DNA from: an uncultured Oscillospiraceae bacterium
Lineage (GTDB): Bacteria; Bacillota; Clostridia; Oscillospirales; Acutalibacteraceae
Length of the DNA stretch: 8,993 nt
NCBI GenBank assembly: GCA_910588415.1
Contig: CAJUPK010000104.1
Span: forward strand, 1-8,993
Direction of reading: 5' to 3'
Part shown: in pieces, positions 1-6,286 of the stretch
How the letters are laid out: each line of letters starts with the position of its first letter
Numbering within the stretch: position 1 is the first letter of the stretch
Notes under the pieces: model-generated
Seen by the model: the letters and a program-made list of their open reading frames with translations, nothing else
Told to the model about the DNA's origin: nothing
Databases searched by the model: none
Translations under genes and position numbers: made by a program

Positions 1-1
1 C

Positions 2-268
2 CTGCTGAACGGCTGTACCCTGGCGGCCGCCAACTTTGTAAAGCTGATGCTTTTGGACCGGGTAGGCCTGATGGTAGCCGCTGTAGTGTGCGCCACCCTG
101 CTGGCCGTGGTATTGGTAGCCAACATTGTAGGCAGCTGCCTGCCTGTGCTGGCCAAGCGCCTGGGATTTGACCCGGCTGTCATGGCCAGCCCCCTGATTA
201 CCACCATTGTAGACGCCATTGCGCTTACCATCTATTTTAATATCGCCAAAGCGCTTTTGGGAATATAG
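2..268 (+). CDS. mgtE: Magnesium transporter MgtE, C-terminal fragment (5' end outside window)
   Basis: The visible 88 residues are the end of an MgtE-type Mg2+ channel/transporter of the inner membrane. The frame is open from base 2 to a TAG stop. One hydrophobic helix (about residues 21-45) is followed by a short loop containing the family-like stretch LGFDPAVMASPLITTIVDA, and this leads into the last helix, which ends in LLGI. The Asp of TIVDA lies 17 residues from the C-terminus, which by distance matches the pore Mg2+ ligand near the end of MgtE (D432 in the Thermus protein, from memory). The N-domain, CBS domains and first membrane helices lie upstream of the window, so integrity cannot be judged. 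A hairpin terminator follows directly. The family call is firm; a divergent transporter of the same family is the only realistic alternative. Confidence 0.9.
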   Translation: MLNGCTLAAANFVKLMLLDRVGLMVAAVVCATLLAVVLVANIVGSCLPVLAKRLGFDPAVMASPLITTIVDAIALTIYFNIAKALLGI

Positions 269-274
269 AAAAGC

Positions 275-312
275 AAAAGATTCGCCCGCCTTTCGGTGGA
301 CGAATCTTTTTT
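275..312. terminator. Bidirectional intrinsic terminator between mgtE and the nucleoside hydrolase
   Basis: AAAAGATTCG (275-284) pairs with CGAATCTTTT (301-310). An inner CCGCC/GGTGG segment (286-290 with 295-299, one G-T pair) adds to the stem, with one mismatch (C285/A300) and a TTTC loop. The + strand ends in a T run (307-312) and the - strand reads T-rich on its side too. It sits 6 nt after the mgtE stop and 16 nt after the stop of the convergent nucleoside hydrolase gene, so it probably serves both. Confidence 0.85.
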
Positions 313-327
313 ATGTGATTTTGCTTT

Positions 328-1242
328 CTATACAGGCTGGGTGCCTGCCGCCAGTTTGGTAAACAGGTCCGTAAACAGTGCGTCCCGATGGATTTGGTAC
401 ACATACCGTATAGGAAGGCCCTGCCGGCCCATTTCATAGAGGCCATCATAGGCTGGCAGACAGGCGGGCACAATCCGGGACAGCATAAAGCGGTCGTCCC
501 GGTTCAGCAGCCACGCCACGGCCGTCACATCCCAAATCACCCGGCTCCAAGCGGTTCCGTGGGCATAGCTCTCCGCGGCCTGGACGGTGTTTTCCACCAG
601 ATAGTCCGCCAAGGGATTTTTCCCCTTCAGCCAGAACTCCAGCTCTGGGCGGGTAGTGGAAAATCCGCTGACCACCCCCATGCAGGGCAGCTGCACAAAG
701 GGCACCCCGCTGCTTATCACCACCCGGGCGGCAGCGATATCCTGAGACAGGTTGAACTCATCGGCATTGTGATAGTGATAGCCATTGCCCCCCAGCCAGA
801 CCACTACCGTGTTCTCCGCCACTATGGGGTCCATCAAAATGGCCGAGGCAACATTGGTGATAGCGCCAATGGCCACCACATAGAGAGGGTGGTCCGGCGA
901 ATACGCCTTGGCACGGCGGCAAAGGTCCTCGGCCGCTGGAGAGGGTACCGGGGTCTTCTCGTCCGACAGATACCGGGGAGAGCCATGGAAAACCTCTGTC
1001 TTGGCTCCCAGCAGGTCCAGCACCTTGAAGATCTCCTCATAGCTTTTCCGCATCCCGTCCTCCGGACCGGAGGAGTTCTCGTTAAAAAAGGGCGCTGCAT
1101 AGATGGCCTGGGTGTGCAGCTCTTTGGAAAGCATGAGATAGGCCAAAGCGAACTGATCGTCAATCTCGTTGTACGTATCGGTGTCCAGCACTACATCCAC
1201 CGGATATTCCGGCACATTGAGATTTTTCAACAGCTTACTCAA
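328..1242 (-). CDS. Nucleoside hydrolase (inosine/uridine-preferring family), TTG start
   Basis: This 304-residue protein belongs to the Ca2+-dependent nucleoside hydrolase family, which splits the N-glycosidic bond of nucleosides into base and ribose in the cytoplasm. The N-terminal metal loop reads DTDTYNEIDD (residues 20-29), two residues longer than the usual DxDPGxDD. Other landmarks are the ITN turn (128-130), the DEFN sugar-binding motif (161-164) and a late metal Asp in IWDVTA (W237, D238). In classic IU-hydrolases the residue before this Asp is His; here it is Trp, as in the purine-specific IAG type. The TTG start at 1240-1242 lies inside the end of the upstream oxidoreductase gene (8-nt overlap), so translation is probably coupled; only a weak, distant AGGGA precedes it. 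The family is secure, but the substrate (purine or pyrimidine nucleoside) is not. Confidence 0.9.
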   Translation of the reverse strand: MSKLLKNLNVPEYPVDVVLDTDTYNEIDDQFALAYLMLSKELHTQAIYAAPFFNENSSGPEDGMRKSYEEIFKVLDLLGAKTEVFHGSPRYLSDEKTPVPSPAAEDLCRRAKAYSPDHPLYVVAIGAITNVASAILMDPIVAENTVVVWLGGNGYHYHNADEFNLSQDIAAARVVISSGVPFVQLPCMGVVSGFSTTRPELEFWLKGKNPLADYLVENTVQAAESYAHGTAWSRVIWDVTAVAWLLNRDDRFMLSRIVPACLPAYDGLYEMGRQGLPIRYVYQIHRDALFTDLFTKLAAGTQPV

Positions 1243-2356
1243 AATCTACCACGATTCCCTTCTCGTCAGATTCCAGCGCAGCCTCCATCAGCCGCAGAAT
1301 ACGGAGAGCCTCCTCTGTCTTTACAATCTGCTCCGCCTCGCCGTTGACCACGTCGCACAGGTTGGAATACAGCTGGTTGCGGTCATACTCCAAGTCCGGC
1401 AGCGGCAGGTCGTCCATGGTATCCTGGTTCCGGGGGGCCATGGTCTTGGAGAGGCCCTCGCCCATCAGGATGGGTGTGGCGTCCTTGTCCTCCCAGCTGC
1501 GCAGAAGCACCATGTGGCCCGGATCCTGGAAGTCGTTGATGACAGCGGTGCCCTTGGTGCCAGCCATGTACCAGTGGGGCAGGTTGATGAAGTTGCAGGT
1601 GCCTACCTCCACCGTGGCGGTAACGCCGTTTTCAAAGGTCATGTTCATAATAAAGCCGTCATCCACCTCGTCATTGGTGACATGGGTCATCTTGGCATAT
1701 ACCTTCTTGATTTTCCCGGGGATCATCTGTACCATCCGGTCCAACAGATGCACGCCCCAGTCGAACATCATGCCGCCGCCCATGGCTTTGATGCCCCGCC
1801 AGTCGCCAGGAATACCCCGGGAGCCATGATAGCGGGATTCTACGTGGAACACCTCGCCCAGAGTTTTCTCGTCATAGAGCTTCTTCATGGTCAGGTAGTC
1901 CTTATCCCAGCGGCGATTCTGCCGGGGGTAGAACACCTTACCTGTCTCTTTGACCACTTCCATGACATCCTCCAGGTCCTTGCTGTTCATCATAACGGGT
2001 TTTTCGCAAAGCACATGCTTGCCAGCCCGCATGGCACGAATGGCCAGGTCCTTGTGGCTGTCGTTAGGGGTAGCTACCAGCACCACATCCACTTGGGGAT
2101 CGTCCAGAATCTCCTCAAAGCTGTTGTAGGTGTGGAAGCCCTGCTTTCTGGCCCACTCCTGGCGCTCCTCTTTGATGTCAAAAGTGCCGCTGAGAGCCAT
2201 CTTGGCCTTCAAATCCGTATCGCCCGGCGCCAGCTCCCGGCCCTTAGAGCCGTCTGTCATCCACAACGCCTGGCCGCTGCCAGTGGAGATCGCTACAGCG
2301 TGTCCGCCGCCCATACCGCCGCAGCCTACTACGGCTACGTTCACGATTTTTCCCAT
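1235..2356 (-). CDS. Gfo/Idh/MocA family NAD(P)-dependent oxidoreductase
   Basis: The 373-residue protein is a cytoplasmic dehydrogenase of the glucose-fructose oxidoreductase/inositol dehydrogenase/MocA family, whose members oxidise or reduce sugars, inositols and related compounds. It opens with a Rossmann strand and the GCGGMG dinucleotide motif (residues 11-16). The typical ATPNDSH stretch (95-101) follows, then the family signature CEKP (117-120, catalytic-type Lys119) and the C-domain motif GGGMMFDWGVHLLD (193-206) with D199 and H203. Length is normal. The ATG at 2354-2356 has a good ribosome site (TCCTCC on the + strand, 2365-2370, spacing 8). It is the first gene of a two-gene unit with the nucleoside hydrolase, which begins inside its last codons. 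The substrate cannot be read from sequence; the partner suggests a sugar or nucleoside-derived compound, which is inference. Confidence 0.92.
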   Translation of the reverse strand: MGKIVNVAVVGCGGMGGGHAVAISTGSGQALWMTDGSKGRELAPGDTDLKAKMALSGTFDIKEERQEWARKQGFHTYNSFEEILDDPQVDVVLVATPNDSHKDLAIRAMRAGKHVLCEKPVMMNSKDLEDVMEVVKETGKVFYPRQNRRWDKDYLTMKKLYDEKTLGEVFHVESRYHGSRGIPGDWRGIKAMGGGMMFDWGVHLLDRMVQMIPGKIKKVYAKMTHVTNDEVDDGFIMNMTFENGVTATVEVGTCNFINLPHWYMAGTKGTAVINDFQDPGHMVLLRSWEDKDATPILMGEGLSKTMAPRNQDTMDDLPLPDLEYDRNQLYSNLCDVVNGEAEQIVKTEEALRILRLMEAALESDEKGIVVDFE

Positions 2357-2432
2357 TTTGTTTTTCCTCCAAATTTTTTATAAAAATTATTCAAAAGGCC
2401 CGGTTTTTTTCCGAACCGTGCTTACAGTTCTC

Positions 2433-2461
2433 AGTATAGCATGATACCCTGTTATAAGCAA
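2433..2461 (-). promoter_or_regulatory. Sigma-A type promoter for the oxidoreductase-nucleoside hydrolase unit
   Basis: Read on the minus strand, TTGCTT (2456-2461) and TATACT (2433-2438) are separated by exactly 17 nt. A TGC directly before the -10 makes it an extended -10 promoter. Expected transcription start is near 2426, giving a leader of about 70 nt that is strongly AT-rich before the ribosome site. A small hairpin (2401-2405 with 2414-2418) lies in the leader but has no terminator-like T run after it. Confidence 0.75.
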
Positions 2462-2516
2462 GACTGCCAGAAGAATTATTTTTTTACTGTTATTGTACTC
2501 CTGTTATGCGCGGCAC

Positions 2517-2550
2517 AAAAAGCAGGGAGGAAGCCGCTCGCTTCCTCCCT
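2517..2550 (-). terminator. Intrinsic terminator after the NCS2 permease gene
   Basis: AGGGAGGAAG (2524-2533) is a perfect inverted repeat of CTTCCTCCCT (2541-2550), with one further C-G pair and a 5-nt loop. On the minus strand the stem is followed after two bases by TTTTT (2521-2517). It begins 22 nt past the permease stop, which separates the permease transcript from the downstream oxidoreductase unit. Confidence 0.88.
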
Positions 2551-2572
2551 TGACGTTTCAATTCTCTGCCGC

Positions 2573-3985
2573 TCAGCGGGATTTTTTCTCCGGAATGATC
2601 TCCCCTTCTTCCACAGAGTGGGCTACCATGCCTTTGCCCTCCTGCTTGTCTGGGATCACCAGATTCAAAAGGATGCCCACGATGATGCCCAGCCCAATGT
2701 TGGAAAAGCTGAAAGTGGCGTTGCCGATGACCGCCCCGCCAATGGCCAGTACCAGCATGACAGCGGCAATACACAGGTTGCGGTTTTTGGTGAAGTCCAC
2801 GTGGTTCTCCACCAAGGTCCGCAGGCCCACCGAGGCGATCATGCCGTACAGCACAATGCAGGCCCCGCCCAGCACACAGTTGGGCACTGACTGGATGACG
2901 CCAATGGCCTTGCCCAAAAAGCTGACCGCAATGGCCACAACCGCCGCTATCCGCAGAGAGGCTGGGTTGTAGTTGCCAGTGGCCGCCAGCACAGCGGTGT
3001 TTTCGCTGTAGGTGGTGTTGGGAGGGCCGCCTACGAAACCGGCAAACACAGTGGCCAGACCATCGCCCATCAGGGTGCGGTGCAGGCCGGGCTTCTCTGT
3101 AAACTTCTTGTTGACCACCGCGCCGTTGGCATACACATCACCCACATGCTCCACACAGGTGACAATGGCAATGGGGGCGATCATACCAATAGCCGTGATG
3201 TTGAACGTAGGCAGGACAAAGTGCGGCGCCTGCAGCCAGCCGTACCCAGCAATAACGGAAGTGTCCATCAGCCCGGCGGGAGCCAGCCCGGTTTTGGTGA
3301 CAATCAGGGCCAGCACATAGCCGCTCACCAGCGCAATCACAATGGAGGACATCTTCACCATTCCCCTGCCGCAGCTGGAGAGTACCACGGCGGTCAGGCA
3401 CACGACCGCTGCCAGCACCCAGGCCCACACATAGGTGGTCATGTCATATCCATCGCCAAAGACGGCCAGGGCATTGCCATCGGGGCCGTACTGGGTCTGG
3501 ATATTGTTGATAGCTGAGGAGGCCAGGTTCAGGCCAATGAGCGTGATGCCCACGCCCCGCACCACCGGAGGGAACAGCTTGTCGATGAGCCCCTTGCCAA
3601 AGAGCCAGATCACCAAGGCCAGGATCAGGTAAAACACGCCAGAGGCGATGATTCCTCCCATGGCCGCGGCAATCTGCTCATCCTTGGTGGCCCCAAAGGC
3701 AGAGTTGCCAATCACCCCGCACAGGGCGGAGATGAAAGCAAAGGAGCTGCCAAGAAAGGTAGGCATCCGCCCCCCGGTACACAGGTGGAAGATAATCGTA
3801 CCGCAGCCTGCGCAGAACAGGGCCACGCCCACATCCAGCCCAGTGAGCAGGGGCACCAGAATGGTGGCACAGCTCATGGCAAAAGCGTGCTGAAACCCCA
3901 AGGCAATGGCTTTCTTTGCCCCCAGCTTCTCATATTCCACCGATTGGGGGAACAAAAGCCGGTTTAGTTTTGTGAAAATTTCCAA
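2573..3985 (-). CDS. uraA: NCS2-family uracil/xanthine permease (UraA/PyrP-like)
   Basis: This protein of about 470 residues is an inner-membrane nucleobase:H+ symporter of the NCS2 family. Known-family landmarks are GSSFAFISA early in the protein, LFPPVVRGVGITLIGL, the TM8 substrate motif EHVGD (E279 with this start) and the TM10 motif PPNTTYSEN (E328), which match E241 and E290 of E. coli UraA. Its many hydrophobic helices fit the 14-helix fold, and a charged tail of about 25 residues follows. The start chosen is TTG at 3983-3985, because AGGAGG (3995-4000 on the minus strand) stands 9 nt before it. The ATG at 4001-4003 overlaps that site and has no usable one of its own, and the ATG at 4061-4063 lies inside the promoter's -35 box. 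Uracil is the likeliest substrate; xanthine or another base is possible because the residue matching UraA H245 is Asp. Confidence 0.88.
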   Translation of the reverse strand: MEIFTKLNRLLFPQSVEYEKLGAKKAIALGFQHAFAMSCATILVPLLTGLDVGVALFCAGCGTIIFHLCTGGRMPTFLGSSFAFISALCGVIGNSAFGATKDEQIAAAMGGIIASGVFYLILALVIWLFGKGLIDKLFPPVVRGVGITLIGLNLASSAINNIQTQYGPDGNALAVFGDGYDMTTYVWAWVLAAVVCLTAVVLSSCGRGMVKMSSIVIALVSGYVLALIVTKTGLAPAGLMDTSVIAGYGWLQAPHFVLPTFNITAIGMIAPIAIVTCVEHVGDVYANGAVVNKKFTEKPGLHRTLMGDGLATVFAGFVGGPPNTTYSENTAVLAATGNYNPASLRIAAVVAIAVSFLGKAIGVIQSVPNCVLGGACIVLYGMIASVGLRTLVENHVDFTKNRNLCIAAVMLVLAIGGAVIGNATFSFSNIGLGIIVGILLNLVIPDKQEGKGMVAHSVEEGEIIPEKKSR

Positions 3986-3994
3986 ATGTTTCGA

Positions 3995-4000
3995 CCTCCT
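3995..4000 (-). promoter_or_regulatory. Ribosome binding site deciding the permease start
   Basis: AGGAGG on the minus strand lies 9 nt before TTG (3983-3985). The only ATG nearby (4001-4003) directly abuts this motif on its upstream side, so it would need the AGAGG that ends one base before it. That spacing is too short to work. Confidence 0.75.
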
Positions 4001-4034
4001 CATTCCTCTGTCAAATTTTGGCCATACTTTTGGT

Positions 4035-4063
4035 AGTATAGCAAAACAGCCAGGCCCTGTCAA
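4035..4063 (-). promoter_or_regulatory. Consensus sigma-A promoter of the permease gene
   Basis: On the minus strand, a perfect TTGACA (4058-4063) and TATACT (4035-4040) are 17 nt apart, with TGC before the -10. The predicted start of transcription near 4028 leaves a leader of only about 40 nt, too short for a PyrR-type attenuator or a riboswitch. Control, if any, would have to act at the promoter itself. Confidence 0.85.
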
Positions 4064-4177
4064 TAGCTGTCGGAAAATAAACGGGCAAAGTGAAAAGAAA
4101 TTTCAGTCTCACCGCTCTCCCCTCTTAGGAGGCTCTTAACAATCAGCGGCACGTCCCTCTCTTACTCGATCAACCGC

Positions 4178-4206
4178 TTGAACATTCTGTCTGAGTATGT
4201 TATAAT
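4178..4206 (+). promoter_or_regulatory. Consensus sigma-A promoter of the htpG run
   Basis: TTGAAC (4178-4183) and a perfect TATAAT (4201-4206) are separated by 17 nt, with TGT before the -10 (extended -10). Transcription would start near 4213, giving a leader of about 90 nt before htpG. I see no CIRCE inverted repeat (TTAGCACTC/GAGTGCTAA) and no CtsR-type AGGTCAAA repeat around it, so HrcA or CtsR control is not supported by the sequence. Confidence 0.85.
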
Positions 4207-4303
4207 GTAATGCAATCTTACTCTTGTTAACCTGGTTTTGCTTCTGCAAAGCTTACTATATCATCTATACATTACATTTTCATCTGAAAGGAAGTCTTAC
4301 TGC

Positions 4304-6196
4304 ATGGCACTGAAAGAATTTCAGGCAGAATCCAAACGTCTTATGGACTTAATGATCAATTCTATCTACACCCATAAGGAAATCTTCCTGCGGGAGCTGA
4401 TCTCTAACGCCAGCGACGCTATTGACAAGCTCTATTATCAGAGCGTCAGCGGCGGCGCCACAGGCTTGAACCGGGAGGACTTTTTCATCCGCATTGCCGC
4501 GGATAAGGAGGCACGCATCCTTACAATCACGGACAATGGCGTGGGCATGACCCGGGAGGAGCTGGAGAGCAATTTGGGCGTTATCGCCAAAAGCGGTTCT
4601 CTCCAATTCAAACGGGAAAACCAACAGCAGGAGGATGTGGACATCATCGGCCAGTTTGGCGTGGGCTTCTATTCCGCCTTTATGGTGAGCGCCAAAGTGG
4701 TGGTGGAAAGCCGGGCCTTTGGCGCGGACCAGGCCTGGGCCTGGGTGTCGGAGGGCCTGGACGGCTATGAAATTATGGAAAGCGACTGGCCTGACCGCGG
4801 TACACGCATCACCCTTACCCTGAAGCCTGACGGCGATGAGGAGAAGTATTCTGAGTTTTTGGAGCAGTATCGGCTCAGCGGTTTGATCAAGCGCTACTCC
4901 GATTACATCCGCTACCCCATTAAAATGGAGATGCAGAAAAGCAAGTTGAAGGAGGGCACCGGAACCGATGGCAAAGACCCGGAATACGAGAACTATTTTG
5001 AGGACGAGACCCTGAACTCCATGACCCCCATCTGGAAAAAAGCCAAGTCGGAGGTAACGGACGAGGCCTTAAACAGCTTTTATAAAGAAAAGTTTTACGA
5101 TTGGCAGGAGCCGCTGCGGGTCATCCGCAGTTCTACCGAAGGCGCTGCCACCTACAGCGCCCTGCTGTTCCTGCCCAAAACCGCTCCCTACGACTATTAC
5201 ACCCGCAGCTTTGAAAAGGGCCTGCAGCTGTATGCCAGCGGTGTGCTGATTATGGATAAGTGCCCGGACCTGCTGCCGGATTGCTTTAGCTTTGTGAAGG
5301 GCCTGGTGGACTCACAGGATCTCTCCCTAAACATCTCCCGGGAGATGCTGCAGCATGACCGGCAGTTAAAACTGATTGCCAACCGGCTGGAAAAGAAGAT
5401 TGCCAGCGAGCTGAAATCCATGCTGCAAAACGACCGGGAGAAGTACGAGGAATTTTGGAAAAGCTTTGGCCTGCAGCTGAAATATGGAGTCTATGACAAT
5501 TACGGCCAGAAAAAGGAAGAGCTGCAGGACCTGCTACTGTTTACCAGTTCCGCGGAAAAGAAGCTGGTGAGCCTATCTGAATATGTCTCCCGGATGAAGC
5601 CAGAGCAGGACAGCATCTACTATGGCTGCGGCGAGACTGTGGAACGCATTCTGGCCCTGCCCCAGGCAGAAGCCCTGGCTGAAAAGGGCTGGGAGCTGCT
5701 TTGCCTGACGGACAGCGTGGATGAATTTGCCCTGCGGATGTTGGAAAAATACCAGGAGAAGCCCTTCAAAAACATTTCCGCTGAAGGCCTGGACCTGCAG
5801 AGTGACGAGGAAAAAGCCCAAACGGAAAAACTGGCTGGCGAAAACAAGGATCTGCTGGCTGCCCTGGCGGAAGCTCTTTCCGGCAAGGTGCAGGAGGTAC
5901 GGCTGGGCGGGGGCCTGAAGGGCCACGCCGCTTGGATCAGCACCCAGGGCGGGCTTTCCAGCGAGATGGAGAAGGTTCTGAACGCCATGCCAGCTGGAGA
6001 AAAGGTCCATGCCCAGCGGGTACTGGAGCTGAACCCGGAGCACGGGATCTTCTCCAAGCTGCAGGCCATGCAGGACGACAAGGACCAGCTGGCTCTCTAT
6101 GCCCGGGTGCTGTACGGCCAGGCTCTGCTGCTGGAGGGTACTCCTTTGGAGAATCCCGCGGAATTTGCCAAAGAAGTCTGCCAGATCATGCTGTAA
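4304..6196 (+). CDS. htpG: Molecular chaperone HtpG (bacterial Hsp90)
   Basis: The 630-residue product is the cytosolic Hsp90 chaperone, a homodimeric ATPase that remodels client proteins with DnaK; E. coli HtpG has 624 residues. The N-terminal GHKL ATPase domain shows ELISNASDA (E31 as catalytic Glu, N35 for Mg-ATP), DNGVGM (77-82) and GQFGVGFYSAF (116-126). The middle domain carries the NISREMLQ motif with the arginine that contacts ATP. The C-terminal dimerisation domain ends without a eukaryotic MEEVD tail. ATG 4304 is chosen because GAAAGGAAG (4286-4294) precedes it at good spacing and the protein begins in family style (MALKEFQAES); an in-frame extension back to 4238 has no ribosome site or similarity. 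It is the first gene after a consensus promoter. The next gene follows after 90 nt without a clear terminator. Confidence 0.97.
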   Translation: MALKEFQAESKRLMDLMINSIYTHKEIFLRELISNASDAIDKLYYQSVSGGATGLNREDFFIRIAADKEARILTITDNGVGMTREELESNLGVIAKSGSLQFKRENQQQEDVDIIGQFGVGFYSAFMVSAKVVVESRAFGADQAWAWVSEGLDGYEIMESDWPDRGTRITLTLKPDGDEEKYSEFLEQYRLSGLIKRYSDYIRYPIKMEMQKSKLKEGTGTDGKDPEYENYFEDETLNSMTPIWKKAKSEVTDEALNSFYKEKFYDWQEPLRVIRSSTEGAATYSALLFLPKTAPYDYYTRSFEKGLQLYASGVLIMDKCPDLLPDCFSFVKGLVDSQDLSLNISREMLQHDRQLKLIANRLEKKIASELKSMLQNDREKYEEFWKSFGLQLKYGVYDNYGQKKEELQDLLLFTSSAEKKLVSLSEYVSRMKPEQDSIYYGCGETVERILALPQAEALAEKGWELLCLTDSVDEFALRMLEKYQEKPFKNISAEGLDLQSDEEKAQTEKLAGENKDLLAALAEALSGKVQEVRLGGGLKGHAAWISTQGGLSSEMEKVLNAMPAGEKVHAQRVLELNPEHGIFSKLQAMQDDKDQLALYARVLYGQALLLEGTPLENPAEFAKEVCQIML

Positions 6197-6286
6197 GCCC
6201 CTAGGCTTTTGGCCCGTAAACGGCCCATCTCAGCTTGCCCTGTCCGGTTTGAAACACTGGCAGGGAGAAAGGTGTTACAAAATTCT

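Noticed and set aside
388..1347. A 319-codon open frame on the + strand opposite the nucleoside hydrolase
   Set aside because: It lies antisense to a clear family gene, has odd composition rich in His, Gln and Gly, and no ribosome site or recognisable motif.
1169..2383. A 404-codon open frame on the + strand opposite the oxidoreductase
   Set aside because: It mirrors the GC-biased codons of the real minus-strand gene, with no motif or ribosome site; it covers the whole oxidoreductase gene and even its ribosome site.
2401..2418. Small inverted repeat in the leader of the oxidoreductase gene as a riboswitch or attenuator
   Set aside because: The stem has only 5 bp with an 8-nt loop and no T run, so it is too weak to call an RNA element; it could be an operator but nothing supports that.
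4112..4156. Inverted CCTC/GAGG and CCGCT/AGCGG words between the permease and htpG promoters
   Set aside because: The stems are 4-5 bp with mismatched interior and no T run, so neither a terminator nor a structured RNA is supported.
4160..4301. Three copies of TCTTACT (4160, 4216, 4295) around the htpG promoter
   Set aside because: A 7-base word in AT-rich sequence can recur by chance; spacing is irregular and one copy overlaps the start region.
5573..6081. Two minus-strand open frames of about 155 codons opposite htpG
   Set aside because: Both are antisense shadows of the conserved HtpG C-terminal coding sequence and have no start signals.
6197..6240. GGCC-rich inverted repeat after htpG as a terminator
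   Set aside because: Only three consecutive pairs form before a mismatch and no T run follows.
6249..6281. Possible internal promoter (TTGAAA) before the CPBP gene
   Set aside because: No acceptable -10 box stands 16-18 nt downstream; the best match has three of six bases.
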